Shown here piece after piece: positions 31,701-43,500 of a stretch of 64,000 bases of DNA. Position numbers and translations under genes: made by a program. Below the pieces are notes generated by a model. That model ran no database searches. It saw only the letters and a program-made list of their open reading frames with translations, and was not told the origin of the DNA. This stretch comes from Anadara kagoshimensis (lineage: Eukaryota; Mollusca; Bivalvia; Arcoida; Arcidae). The number at the start of each line of letters is the position of its first letter. Within the stretch, counting starts at the first letter, position 1. Where the stretch lies: contig CM037865.1 in NCBI GenBank assembly GCA_021292105.1, positions 20,911,428 through 20,975,427 on the forward strand. The letters run 5' to 3'.

Positions 31701-34159
31701 AAAATTTGTATACTTGTGAGATGAAAAGTTTGTGTCAAATTCACATGAATTTTCCCACAATTTGTCGCCATGATCTCACAAGATCTTGAGATCATTCTTT
31801 TTTCAGCGATCCTGCTACTGTCTGGTGCACCACTGTTAAAACAGTATAAAAACAGAGTATGTGTTAAGTAACTAAGATTTTCGATTGATTTTGGGATTTT
31901 TCCTTAGAAATATAGACAAGTAGATTAGAGTTTCGAAAGGTTTGATCTAGTACATAATCTACATTTGCATTTGGACTATGCTAAAATTTGAATAAAAACT
32001 TCTGCCATAGGTGTCTGCTGCACTTTCTTAATTAATGGTTACACTATCTGATAGTCATATTACTTCACATATTGTTTGAGTAGTCCGCTTAAGTCCTCTC
32101 TTCTCCTCTTCAGTATTAATCAAAGCTTTTGAGCATGTGAAATAATATCAATTATTTAGCCACTGAGGTAGTGGTGCAAGAGGTGCTTGTTATAAAAATG
32201 TCAAGTTATAGTGAAACAACTGTTTCCTGTCCACTTGAACTTTTATTAGGAATATTTATACAGAATGATCATTTCATTCCGTGAAAGGGATATAAATCTT
32301 ATAGTGCCATGTGCAAACTACAAATGTGTAGCAGCACGACAGTGCTATGATTTGTGATTTGCACTTATGTTCAAAAGTCAATAATTCTCAGGAAAATCAG
32401 CAACTCATTAACTCTGGTTTGCACCAAGTTTGATAAAATAGCGCAGACAAGAATTTCGGACAGACGGAAACTGGAATTTTTTATTTGCAAGGTGGGGGCA
32501 ATTAAAGATCTTACAGGACAAGCCATTGTTGTTTACCTTTGTATTTATGTATTGTTAATGAAAATATGAAGTTATATTCATGGATTGTAGATGAAAATGT
32601 GAAGTTATATTGATGCATTGTAGATGAAAATGTGAAGTTATATTCATGGATTGTATATGAAAATGTGAAGTTATATTGATGTATTGTAGATAAAAATGTG
32701 AAGTTATATTGATGTATTGTAGATCAGCTGTAGTTCCTGTTGGTGATGACCAAGTAAAACATTTAGAATTAGCCAGGGATCTGGCCAGATCTTTCAACAA
32801 TAAATTTGGTGAAATTTTCCCAGAACCTAATCATATGTTAGGTAATGTACAACTGAATGAATTTTGTTTGAAATGTGACACTTAGGGCAAAAACCTTACT
32901 TTTAGGCAGATTGATCAATTTTAAGATTTTTTGTTCAGGCTGGTCCCACAACTCGAGATTCGAAACTTCTCAATCAGACCTGTAATGTTTTGTAATTTCT
33001 CTTATAGAAAACATTACAGTTTGTGATTCTTGCTTGTTAAAATTTCAGTTTAATTCCAGATGGTTAAATTGATACTGTTTATCTATTTATTTTCAAACTC
33101 TGCGCATTCTTTTTCAAGATTTTTGATTGACATCGATAAAGGTGACTCTGGGGTCATACTGTGTGAGTCACAGCCAAATAAAATATGTGATCGCTTCCTC
33201 TTTTGGCTAAGGAAGAAATTATGGGCAGAGAACAAGAATTAATACAGGCTTATTGCTGTCACTCTTCTGGAGTGGAGAGTTGTACCTGTTTCCATAATTT
33301 AAGAATAGCTGCAGGGTGTGGCTAAACCTTTTATTATTGTCTAAAGTATGTACAAATGGCACAAAATTCAAATGAGATAAAGCAATGGACATGGCAGTCC
33401 AAAATAATACTTAATTATTCATCTGAAATTCAATATTTTGTATTTACAATGAATGAATGTTCATTTCTCATGTATTTGTTACATTATCGATTATTCATGA
33501 TTATTAGTTTCTTGAGTAGTTTGAATCATCAATTATGAAAATCCAACTGATTCCCATCACTAGTTATCAGAACGCTGCTGTAAAATGCCATCAGCGCAAT
33601 GCATAGGCAAAATTTCTGCACCTCTGTCTATAGCTGGCAACATCTCAATGTAAGTGATAAGCATTTTAGATTTACTTTTGTTAAAAAACTTGTTTTTATA
33701 TTTAAAACAGGGAGTTCACAGAGAATTAAAAGTTTACGTGATCCAGCAAGTAAAATGAGCAAGTCGGAAGTGAGCAAGTTAGGACACGTTGATATCACTG
33801 ACGCCCCAGAGAGTGTCATAGAAAAGTTCAAAAAAGCAAAGTCAGATAGTTCTTCAACAATAACATACGATCCTGTTGAACGGCCAGCTGTTTCAAATTT
33901 GATTGACATTTATGCAGGATTTACTGGATTATCTACAGAACAAGTGTGCGAGGAATGTAAAAATCATAATACCTTGTCTTTCAAGTTAGCACTTGCTGAT
34001 CTTGTGATAGAAACATTTAAACCAGTCAGAGAAGAGGTCGAAAGGTTACTGGAGGACAAAGGTCATATAGATAAGGTTCTTTATAAAGGATATGAAAAAG
34101 CAAGCAGTATTGCTGAACAGACTCTTGAAGAAACAAAGAAAGCAATGGGGTTGTCCTGA
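22782..34159 (+). CDS. WARS2: Mitochondrial tryptophanyl-tRNA synthetase
   Basis: Seven coding exons join without a break into 364 aa: 22782-22877, 23901-24085, 25726-25807, 26888-26968, 31365-31447, 32723-32841 and 33711-34159. The protein is a class I synthetase that charges mitochondrial tRNA-Trp with tryptophan. Exon 1 gives an Arg/Lys/Cys-rich leader with no acidic residues ([13 protein letters not shown]...), as expected of a matrix-targeting peptide. Exon 2 has the HIGH-type motif in [17 protein letters not shown], and exon 7 has PASKMSKS, the KMSKS loop. Between them are [40 protein letters not shown] and [17 protein letters not shown], in family order. Exon 2 must use the second donor (AG|GTATAG) to keep phase. 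Length is close to that of vertebrate WARS2. The protein looks intact. The start codon sits in CAATATGGCGC, a YY1-initiator-like context. Confidence 0.97.
24423..24605. mobile_element. MITE of the ACCTGTCGAAAGTTTAA family, diverged, in WARS2 intron 2
   Basis: CAGTACAAACCTGTCAAAAC followed by a TTTAACACTGAGCTAA segment and GCTGCCAATT matches the family at 51948-52153 and 59941-60158. The right terminus is decayed. Confidence 0.5.
24606..24705. repeat. Short inverted repeat around ATGACATTC
   Basis: AAGAAATGACATTCTTTTTT at the left pairs with an inverted AAAAAAGAATGTGACTTTGT..CATTTCTTA at the right, about 100 bp overall. Confidence 0.5.
25245..25424. mobile_element. TA-flanked CTATAAAGG-family MITE in WARS2 intron 2
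   Basis: CATTCAAACCTGTCTATAAG at the left and an inverted CAGTCCAACTTGCCTTAAAT at the right, both bordered by TA. It is full length, about 180 bp. Confidence 0.78.
26220..26600 (-). mobile_element. SINE fragments in WARS2 intron 3
   Basis: The first part (26220-26400) is a family 2 SINE on the minus strand (CAACTCTGGGATAGTGCAGG, ACAAACTGACAAACTTTCTT). The second (26460-26600) holds the tail and body of the family at 14690 (CAGTCAGGAATATTTCACTT, ATATCGAGATTTAACCAGC). Confidence 0.55.
27659..28081 (-). pseudogene. Decayed MULE transposase, C-terminal fragment
   Basis: On the minus strand a reading frame of about 140 codons has one internal TGA. It contains [18 protein letters not shown], then [36 protein letters not shown] and [15 protein letters not shown]. 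The RTNNxxExFHxxxN...HPN pattern is typical of the C-terminal region of FLYWCH/MULE-type transposases in invertebrates. It is bounded by stops and lacks the DDE catalytic core, so it is inactive. Confidence 0.6.
28207..30524 (+). mobile_element. Helentron-like interspersed element, longest copy (about 11 core repeats)
   Basis: Starts CAAGAGGCCCATGGGCC, which contains the palindrome GGCCCATGGGCC, then CGCTCACCTGATAA. It carries about 11 units of a 145-bp repeat from about 28320 to 29990, a 3' core, a CACACGCACACACGC microsatellite near 30440, and a terminal GACCTTCGGTCAGGTGAGC before TAAAAA. GCTCACCTGA at the left and TCAGGTGAGC at the right are subterminal inverted repeats. Each core unit includes TGACCTTGACCTTTGAACC. 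It is inserted in the right arm of a MULE-type element. Confidence 0.8.
30940..31010. repeat. GTCT microsatellite in a dispersed repeat
   Basis: CAACTTAAGTTGCGAAGGGT is followed by a (GTCT)n tract, in WARS2 intron 4. Confidence 0.6.
32555..32722 (+). repeat. 33-bp tandem repeat carrying the WARS2 exon 6 splice acceptor
   Basis: Five units of 33 bp (GAAGTTATATTGATG, then TATTGTAG, ATGAAAATGT). The AG at the end of TATTGTAG occurs at 32590, 32623, 32689 and 32722; the unit at 32656 reads TTGTAT and lacks it. The last AG is the acceptor of exon 6. Use of an earlier AG would give an immediate in-frame stop (A|TGA or A|TAA after the phase-2 codon). Confidence 0.85.
33560..33660 (+). mobile_element. 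SINE fragment just upstream of WARS2 exon 7
   Basis: CGCTGCTGTAAAATGCCATC through AAAATTTCTGCACCTCTGTC and AGCTGGCAACATCTCAATG matches the body of the SINE at 14690 and the fragment at 38395. Confidence 0.6.
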
Positions 34160-35440
34160 CAACAGATTTTTGTAGAATTTTAAGTTGAAATTTATAAGAA
34201 AAAAAATGAATTAAGTTTGGTTGTTTTATGGAAATAATTTTAAGATTTTGCGCCTGTTAGCTCACCTGGGCAAATGTCCAAAGGTGCTCTTTTGTGTCTA
34301 CTGGTCCTTGTTTCACAATCACTCTGTAACTAAGATTTTCCTTAACTTCAATCTGGCAAATTCAAAATAGGAATACCGGTAATTTGTTTTTAGTTGTAAA
34401 TATTCATGAGTTTAAGGTGCCAACTTAGCTAATTACATTTATACTCCAGTTTTGTAGAAACTTTTTGTTTTAAGTACAATAAAATACTACAAAAAGTTAC
34501 CATATTTAAAATCTTAGTTAAGGAATGATTGAGAAACATGCCTGTTTGTCTTCCATAAACATTTCACTCAAATATATTTTTCCAGAACCAGTAAACAAAT
34601 GACAATGAAAATTTACAAGGATGTTGTCAGCCCAAAGTCCTTTAAAATTGAAGCTGTTTGACCTTGATCTTTTGACAAGCACTTGGCATTTAGAAATGAA
34701 ATTTGCCAGTTCCTTCAGAAGAGACCTTAAAAAACTTATGCTCCATGGCAAGTAAAAGAATCCTCCCTGCACATCACACTGCAAAGGTAAAAACTTCTGC
34801 TACTTCACCTAGATAGTTATGTTTCCATATGCACATATGTGAAATATTCCTGACCTGGACATAAAACCCATTAAATCAATCAAGTTTTATGGCCTGTGAT
34901 GTTTATCTTGGATATTACTGGCAAGTACTAACATAAGTGCTCACTAGTGCAAAGCTGATCAGAAACACTTGCACAAACATGTGCATAACATAATCTATGA
35001 CATTAATTTTAAAAATTTTTGCCATCATGAATAGTTGAAAAATTACTGATTTGAGGTGAAGCAACACTCAACCAACCTACACCTTAATTGTTTAACATTA
35101 TTTATACAATATGACAGTGAAAATTTGTCTAATAATCAGACTGTTACAATTCCACCAGCAAACAAATTTTAGGGGTATATAAGAATCACCCTGTCCGTTC
35201 CAACATCATGTCTGCTCCACATCTTCAATGGCTATTCAATGATTTTGATCAAACTTGGAACAAATGTAAACAACACGAGACGATATGTTGCATACCAAAT
35301 TTAGATACATGGGTCAAGGGTCATGACGCTGACAAAACGTATGGGTGGCAGGTATAAGGTAGCTTCACTGACAGTTCTAGTGTCTCAAGGTTTAACTTTT
35401 ATAAACATGTACTGAAGAAACAAATGAAAACGAAACACAT
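34160..35440. other. Downstream region of WARS2
   Basis: A candidate poly(A) signal AATAAA is at 34479-34484. The string TTAGCTCACCTGG at 34258 is a decayed Helentron-like terminus. SINE-family fragments occupy about 34520-35080, and a dispersed repeat inverted to 5850-6055 lies at about 35165-35350. No exon recognised. Confidence 0.5.
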
Positions 35441-35460
35441 TTTAAATTTGAAAATGACAA

Positions 35461-35466
35461 TTTATT
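35461..35466 (-). promoter_or_regulatory. Candidate poly(A) signal of the 276-aa membrane protein gene
   Basis: TTTATT on the plus strand (AATAAA on the coding strand) lies about 2.1 kb beyond the stop at 37543. The region between is exon-free and very AT-rich, so a long 3' UTR is possible. Nearer signals cannot be excluded. Confidence 0.3.
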
Positions 35467-37542
35467 AACAATAAAATAAAGATTAACATGATGTATTGGT
35501 AATGATAACATGTGTATATACTGTAAATTATGTAAAACTATATTGTTACATCAAATCGCACTTAAAAGAAAACCATAGGCATAAAAATAAAAAATAATAT
35601 ATACCAGATTACAACATTAATAACAACAACAAAAAGCTAAATCATCAAAATTTTTAGTTAATAAAAAAGGGGGAAAAAAAAAATAATTATAGGAATTTAG
35701 AAAAAAAAAGAAATCAATAAAACTATCAAAAAACATAATAAAGAAAACACAGAAAAATAAAAACAAAAAAAAATAAAAACGTTTACAACAAAGAATATAT
35801 TTGCATAGAAGATAAATTATATGTGAAATTGCAAAAGCTTTTAAAAAGATTTTTTTTTAAATAAATATAAGTAGTAAATGCATAACTAAAATACTGAAGT
35901 AAATAAAAACTTGACCAAGACTCAAATACTGAGATGAAAACTTAAAATCAAAACAATTTAAAAAATATGGCAGAAAAAATTAACAGTTGTAAATAAAATA
36001 GTGACTAAATAAAATAACCAGTGCATCCATCCTATATGTATGTAAATGTCTGTCAGAGACGTATATAATACTGGAGTGAACTATTAACAGCACAAGTAAA
36101 TGTGTGATACCAGGCAGAGTGATATTTAACAGCACAAAAAATGTATTTATGATACCAGGCACCAGGCCACTTTCAACAAAAATCTGTAAATATTTACACA
36201 GGATATTAATAACTGAAACAGTTACACAGTTTCCTTTACAGGAAATATTACACAATGATCAATCAAATACCATAACAAACCAATATCTCTAAAACAAAGA
36301 GATTTTATGATATACAACTGCTACCATTATGTTCCAACTTGCTTCTTAAGTTGATACAGTGGTAAGATATTGATTTTTTGCACATTTTGATTTTTTATAA
36401 AATGATGTAAATATCACATAAATATATCCATGTGTGAAGTTGTTTTTCATGAAATATTCAATACATTTGACTTTTTGTGTTTTTGGCCATCTTTGAGCAT
36501 ATTTTTATAAAATGATGTCATATCATAACACCATATGATCTTTTACAGGTACTACTGGTAGCTAAAGTATTGTAGACATGGTAGTCTTTCATGAAAGACG
36601 CGACAGGCACATCACAAATATTCATCCATAAATAACTATACAAATTTTTTTTTTTCCTATGGTTCACATTGTACCCGGTATTCATCATACCAATTTTGTT
36701 CATAGAATTGAAATATTGAAGTTTTTCCTGTATTTGTAAGTGATATCTTAAATTAATGATCTAAATGTATGCAATAAAGTTGTTTCTCTTGAAAACAATT
36801 TTCATGGAATTTTCTGAAAATTTAATGAAAAATACAAAAAATAGGAAAAATATTTTACAGACAAAAACACTATTTTAGCTGAAAAACGGCAAACTTTAAT
36901 GTAGTGATGGTTTTTTTTTTTTTTGACAATTTGCTTCTATGAAGATTTCAGTGTGTAATGGTAAGACCAGTTTTTAAAGTGTATAATAACTTATGGATGT
37001 CAGTGTATAATATTGTTTTACTGCTGTGTATCTATGAAATACAGATAATGATGATAATTGTATGTTATTTTGTTATTTACCAATACATCTGATTAAAATC
37101 GATAAAATTTCTCCCTGAAAACTTCAAGTCTGTATAATTGCATTGATGATTTTTAAAAATAAAGAAAATTTAAATACCATTACCGGTAGATATAACATAT
37201 GGTATATTTTAATTGAAAAATAGTTTGAAGCATGTCTAATTTTCAAAAAAAAAAAAAAAAAAAAAAAAAATATTTACTATAAATGTCAAAAAGAAAATTC
37301 AGAATTTCAATTACTTTCTAGAGAATGTTTTTAAAAATGTTACTTTTATTTTTACTTTTAAAATTTTCGATAATCTACCTACCGAAATCAATTTTAAATA
37401 CAATATGAACTGTGGAATTTTTATCAATTTTGAAGATATCCCAGACTTAAGTTTTCAGAGAGAAAAGTAAAATGAGCACAAAATTACATTAATGATAACC
37501 AATAACAACAATAAAGCAATGTCGTTGTTGAACATCCTGGTT

Positions 37543-40500
37543 TTAAAATTCACTTGCGGATTGTTCATTCAATACATCCTGAAAATAGACAGAAAATATC
37601 AAATAATTACATGAGTTGTTAAGCAAAATTTTAGAACAACATACATTGTATAGCCAAATGACATACTTTAAGAACTCTATTCATTGCCATGATTTGTTTA
37701 GTCAAAATTTGGCATTACTAGTATAAAAGAGTTTGGAGATAAATTTCAAGGGAGACTTATGAAGCATTAAAGAAATAGATTTTTCAAACTTAAAAAAAAG
37801 TGTGACAATAAGAGAGTTGCAAGGTATTGACAGGCATTATAACAAGGTTTCACTGTACATAAAAAAAATCAACCAGTAGGATATTTACCAAGTTGGAAAG
37901 AGAAAGGGGGCTAAAGACAGTAGGGTATACCTCAAGCAAACCATATGATACCCCAAAATGTGAACCAATGGGGTAACTAACTTGTTGTGAGGTCAAACAA
38001 ACAAAAATAGAAAATAATAGTTATTGTCAATCATGGAATATGGTCTTTTAGTTATCTGAGTCTCAGTGGCTGAGTGGTCTAAAACATGTGCATACGGATC
38101 ACATGACTTCTCACCGCAGAGGTAAGAACCCCACTCGGGCAGATTCACCGTGAGAAAGTTTGTCAGTTCACTTGCCTAAAGTTATTGGATTTCTGTGGGC
38201 ACTCCAGTTTCACCCACCATCCCTGAACTGACTGCCTCAATATAAGTGAAAGAATATTGACTGGGGCCAAAAGCACCGTTGTTCCACTTCATCAAATGAA
38301 TTACATATGTACATTGGTGTTCAAGTGGCCCAGGAGTAAGCCCTATCACTAAACACCATTGGGACCTGGGTTTTAATCTTTTAGGCTTGGCACGATAAAG
38401 AACCCTGCTGTATAATTCCATAAGCACAATTCATAGGCAAAATTTCTGCACCTCTGCCTTTAGCTGGCAACATCTTGATGATATGAAAGAGGTGATGAGA
38501 GAAGAGAAATATTCATGACTGGGACGTCAAATACCATTACTCAACTCAACTCATGATATAGTTAAGATAATGTTTTAAGGCAAGAAAATAAAATTATAAG
38601 TACTTACATGAATGGAGTCAATTCCAGCAGAAATTGCAATCATGCACCCTTGATCTTCAAAAATAGATTGGTTTATTTGAGCAAACTGGTCCTCTGAAAA
38701 AAATCAGTAATAAACTTACATTAATATCCTACAAAAATTACTGACAAAGACAAAGTCAAATAATATTGGTCAGGATGTAACTGTCTCAATATAAATGAAA
38801 GAATCTTGACTGTGGCCTAAAACAATTTAAAAAAAAATAAAAAAGAATAAAAAAAATACATTACTGGGACGTTAAGTTACTCCACTAAACTCGATCTAAC
38901 ACCCATACACTTACCAGTTTTGTGGACAGAATCAATATTTGATAAAATATCTGGATAAAGCATGAGCACATATCATACAGTCTGGCTATGATTCAAACCC
39001 ATGTCTATTGAATTGTAAGTGTATGCAGCCCTTACCACTCTGCCTTGTGTCTTTTGAATATTAGTATTGATTTTTTGCATTTTTTGTTCATGACTGACTA
39101 ACTCATGACACATTTCTGTTTTTCACCTTCTCCCCTCAACCATCCCCACCCCACCCCACACTTATTGTTCATTAAGTTTTAGAGACAGCCACTGTCTGTT
39201 CCATAGACCTAATGATATACCAGTATTAATAACAACTTTCCTAATTAAATCTGTTTTATTTATTTATTAAATTATTTGGTGAAATAGTTAATTTATTTTT
39301 ACATGATTTAAAAAAAAAGAAAGAAAAGAGCTAATACCTGTATGATGTATATAGTGGCTGAGTTCTTGTTGCTGTTCCTTGATAAGATCATCTGTGTTAT
39401 ATTTTGGCAACTCTACTATTTGATCGATCTTGTAAGACTGCTCATTCCAATCGTGCTTCAATTCCACGAAGCATTTGTACATTGTTTCAAAGTTTGCATT
39501 TTCACTTTCAAGATCTTTGGAAACTTTATCCATCCGTTTGTCAAAGACTGTAAGATCAGCCATGCCTTTGGTGAAATGGATTTGATCAGCTGTAAAATAT
39601 AGGAAATAAATATCTTGAATAAATTAATCTTAACCATTGATCATTATTGATGTATCATGTATATATAGTAATCTGTAACCTTGAGAAAAAAATCTTAAAT
39701 TGAGTGGAGTAATGGTGTTTTACACCCCATTCAAGAATCTTTAACTTATATTGAGACAGTCAATTCTGGGATGGTAGAGGAAACCATAGTAACCCGAGAA
39801 AACAACATACCATTGATGTATGTTTTGTGCATGTTGAGAAAAAAATGTGAGAAAAGGGAATTTACATTGAGTGTAGTAACAGTGTTTTACATTCAAGTCA
39901 GGTTTTGGGATGGCAAAGAAAACCAGAGTACCAAGAAAGTCACCACCCTTCAGCAAGCGGACTGACAAACCTTCTCACACTAGATTTGTTCCATTCCAGA
40001 TTTGAACGAAGGTGGTTAAAGGCACATAATCGGGTAAATGTTATATTTCATCAAATTAAAATTATTTTTTACTAAGTCGAATTTCCAAAACTGGTCAAAA
40101 TATAGTCCTTTTCAGAATACCTTTTCACAAATTTTCAAAAATGGGTTTCTTTTTGAGAGAATATCTCAGAATTAGTAGCCATTGGCATTTTGGCAACCAG
40201 GATTGGAAACATAGAAATGGCCTGTGAAATTTGGTGAAATGAAAAACAGTTACAAACCAGCAGTTCTGATTTTCAATCTTAAAACAATTCTTAAAAATAA
40301 ATCCCTCAACAGGGATGAAGCTCAACTATTTTGAGTTAGCGGCCCAGCTCACTTCAGAAAAGAAGTTGTAATAGTAACAAGAGGCCCATGGGCCTTAACG
40401 CTCACCTGAGGAAGAGTACATATCTTATGCAGAGGTTCAATGGTCAATGACATTAATAATAGAGAATATTACAATTTTTAGCAGTAAGGGCCAATAATAT

Positions 40501-43500
40501 GCAAGTATTTTTTGCAAATATAATATTATATAAGTATGCTATATATAACATATTTAAAGTCTAGCTACAATATATTATTTATAAACAGCTAAAACATCTG
40601 TATATTAAAATGTGCATTAGGCCAATACCTACAATATTCCAATATACATGCCAATACAAAAAGTTTATAGTTTTTGAGATAATTAACCATTTAAATATTC
40701 GTTTGCAGCTATGACCTTGACCTTTGAACCTATGACCTTTATTCATATATCAAAATGATCGTTAGGCCAATTCCTACAATATTCCAATATACATGCCTAT
40801 ACAAAAAGTTTATAGTTTTTCAGATAATTAACCATTTAAGTATTTGTTCAATTGTATGACCTTGACCTTTGAACCTATGACCTTTATTCATATATCAAAA
40901 TGATCGTTAGGCCAATACCTACAATATTCCAATATACATGCCTATACAAAAAGTTTATAGTTTTTCAGATAATTAACCATTTAAGTATTTGTTCGCGTCT
41001 TTGACCTTGACCTTTGAACCTATGACCTTCATTCATATATCAAAATGATCGTTAGGCCAATACCTACAATATTCCAATATACATGCCTATACAAAAAGTT
41101 TATAGTTTTTGAGATAATTAACCATTTCAGTACTTGTTTACATCTGTGACCTTGACCTTTGAACCCATGACCTTTATTCATATATCAAAATGACCATTGT
41201 GCCATTACCTACTATATTCTGATATACATGCCTATACAAAAAATTCATAGTTTTGCAGATAATTAACTATTTTGGTATTCTTGGACATCTGTGACCTTGA
41301 CCTTTGAACCCATGACCTTGATCTATGTATCAAAATGATCGTCATGTCAATACCTACAAATAACTGAAAATCCTACGCCATTATCACAGGAAATGTTAAA
41401 AAAATAGCATTTTTTATCAAAGGTCAAAAACTTGGACATGACCTTGACCTTCGACCTTGACATCAATTGGAAGAAAATTGCAATACAAGATCAACAGTGA
41501 AAACTCCATACAATTATCTTCAGCCGTTATGAAGTTATAACAATAAATGTCTCATTTTAAAAATTACGTAATTTTACGCAAAAAACGCGTAACCTATTTT
41601 TCGTTCAATTTTCATGAAAAACACAATTTTAATGTTCCCAGGTATGCTGAATCCAAATATCCAATCAAAATTTGCCTGCACCTTTTGGTTTCAGAGAAGA
41701 AGATTTTTTTGTCTTTTTGCTATTTTTAGTAACAGCGGCCATCTTGTTGGGCGTGGCCAAACCTTGAACACAATTTTGAAAGGCTGTTACCTAGGCATGA
41801 TAATCACTAAGTTTCATCAAATATGGCCCAGTAGTTTTGGAGAAGATTAAAATGTAAAGTTTATACACGACGCACGACGGACGACGCACGACACACGACG
41901 GCCGACGGACGGTGATAGATTGCAATAGCTCATCTGAGCCATTGGCTCAGGTGAGCTAATAAATAGCTAAAATATGTAAACATTAAGGGACCCAGACTAA
42001 TTTTTAGTAGCCATGGGCTACTGGGCCCCTGCTAATCTTCATTCCTGCTCAAACTTATGGTCTATGAAATGTGTTTGTTTCTTAAATAATTAATTTCAAA
42101 ACAAATTCATGATTTTGAGCAAAAATTTCAAAAATGCTGCAAATGTATTATACAATATCTACACAACTGTAATGGACGTATTTAAGAATTATGTACTTAC
42201 AATGGAACAAGGTCCTCATTTCTCCTATTCCGCTGATTTTTGTTTTTGTGAACTTGGCTGTTTTCTGTTTTGCTGCAAGATTAATAGAAAGAATAATCAA
42301 ACATCAATCTCATATTACTGAATTTAACTCCTGACTTTGTATGGGCAACGATTATTTTGGAACAAAAAGGAAACAACTATTTCTTTTATTTTTATTTATT
42401 TATTTATTTATTTTTTTTTTTTTGGCCATTCAAGTTGAATTACATGTACATGAATAATGTTTTTTTTGGAAATTATTTTAATGTTACATTTAAATTCATA
42501 ATTACAAAAAAATAACATAAAATAAATTGTCTGATATCTATATATATGTACTGGTAAATGTTAACTGACTTATCAGACTATGTACTTTATTAATGAAGTA
42601 CTATTTACTGTAATAATGATTATTATTTATATTATATAATATTAATACTAAACTTTACTGTTCAAACTCAATAAATAACATTGGTCAGTGCAAATGCAAA
42701 CAAACATTAAACAAATATAAACAATATTTACACACAATATTAAATACAACACTACAGTAGTTTTTCTATTTCACATTGCATTTTTGTATATTGTGAATTT
42801 GATTGCTTGTGATTATTAGTGTTTCTTAATTTCAAATTATATTTCCATTTTTTTTAACTTATTCAATAAGTTTGAATTATAGAATTTGGAATGAAGGCAA
42901 TTAATTTTTTCATAAAAAAATTAACATAATTGTTTCTGTCTTTACACTATAATGTACATTTTAATATTTAAAAGTGTATTTGGTACATGTATGTTAAAAG
43001 GCTGAGACTCCAATGTAATCGGTAGATTATTTAAATCTTCAGGTACATATGATAACAATATCACACCTTGATCAATATATTGTTCCTCTTGTCTCTGATT
43101 CCAGAGCAGTAATGCCAGAAATATAAAGACACCAACTTGAACTAGATGTTTAAACGACAATGCACCAGCAGAGTTCAGAAGCTGAAGGAAAAAAGACATG
43201 CAAAAGAATATAGAGAAATCAGACACAAACAAAGAAGATAAATAACAGAAATCAAAGCAGTGCAGTGCAAAAAAGGAGGAGAACAAAAAACATAACAATG
43301 AACATGATAAAACAAGTTGTAGTCCAACAACATTGACCTGTCAGCTTGACCTTTTATCAAGGAGGATCCACCCAATATATAGGTAGACAGTCAGTTAGTG
43401 TTAGGATTTGCAGTTAACTGGTATGTACATGCAGGTGTATACAGTACTCTTAATATCGTAATAGTGTTTACCCATTATGTACTTATATTCCCCACAAGTA

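Noticed and set aside
43067..43298. Stand-alone membrane ORF ending LLNIKMYIIV
   Set aside because: The frame past 43067 reads through a good donor (CAAG|GTGTGA). Splicing there joins in phase to the next exon at 42272.
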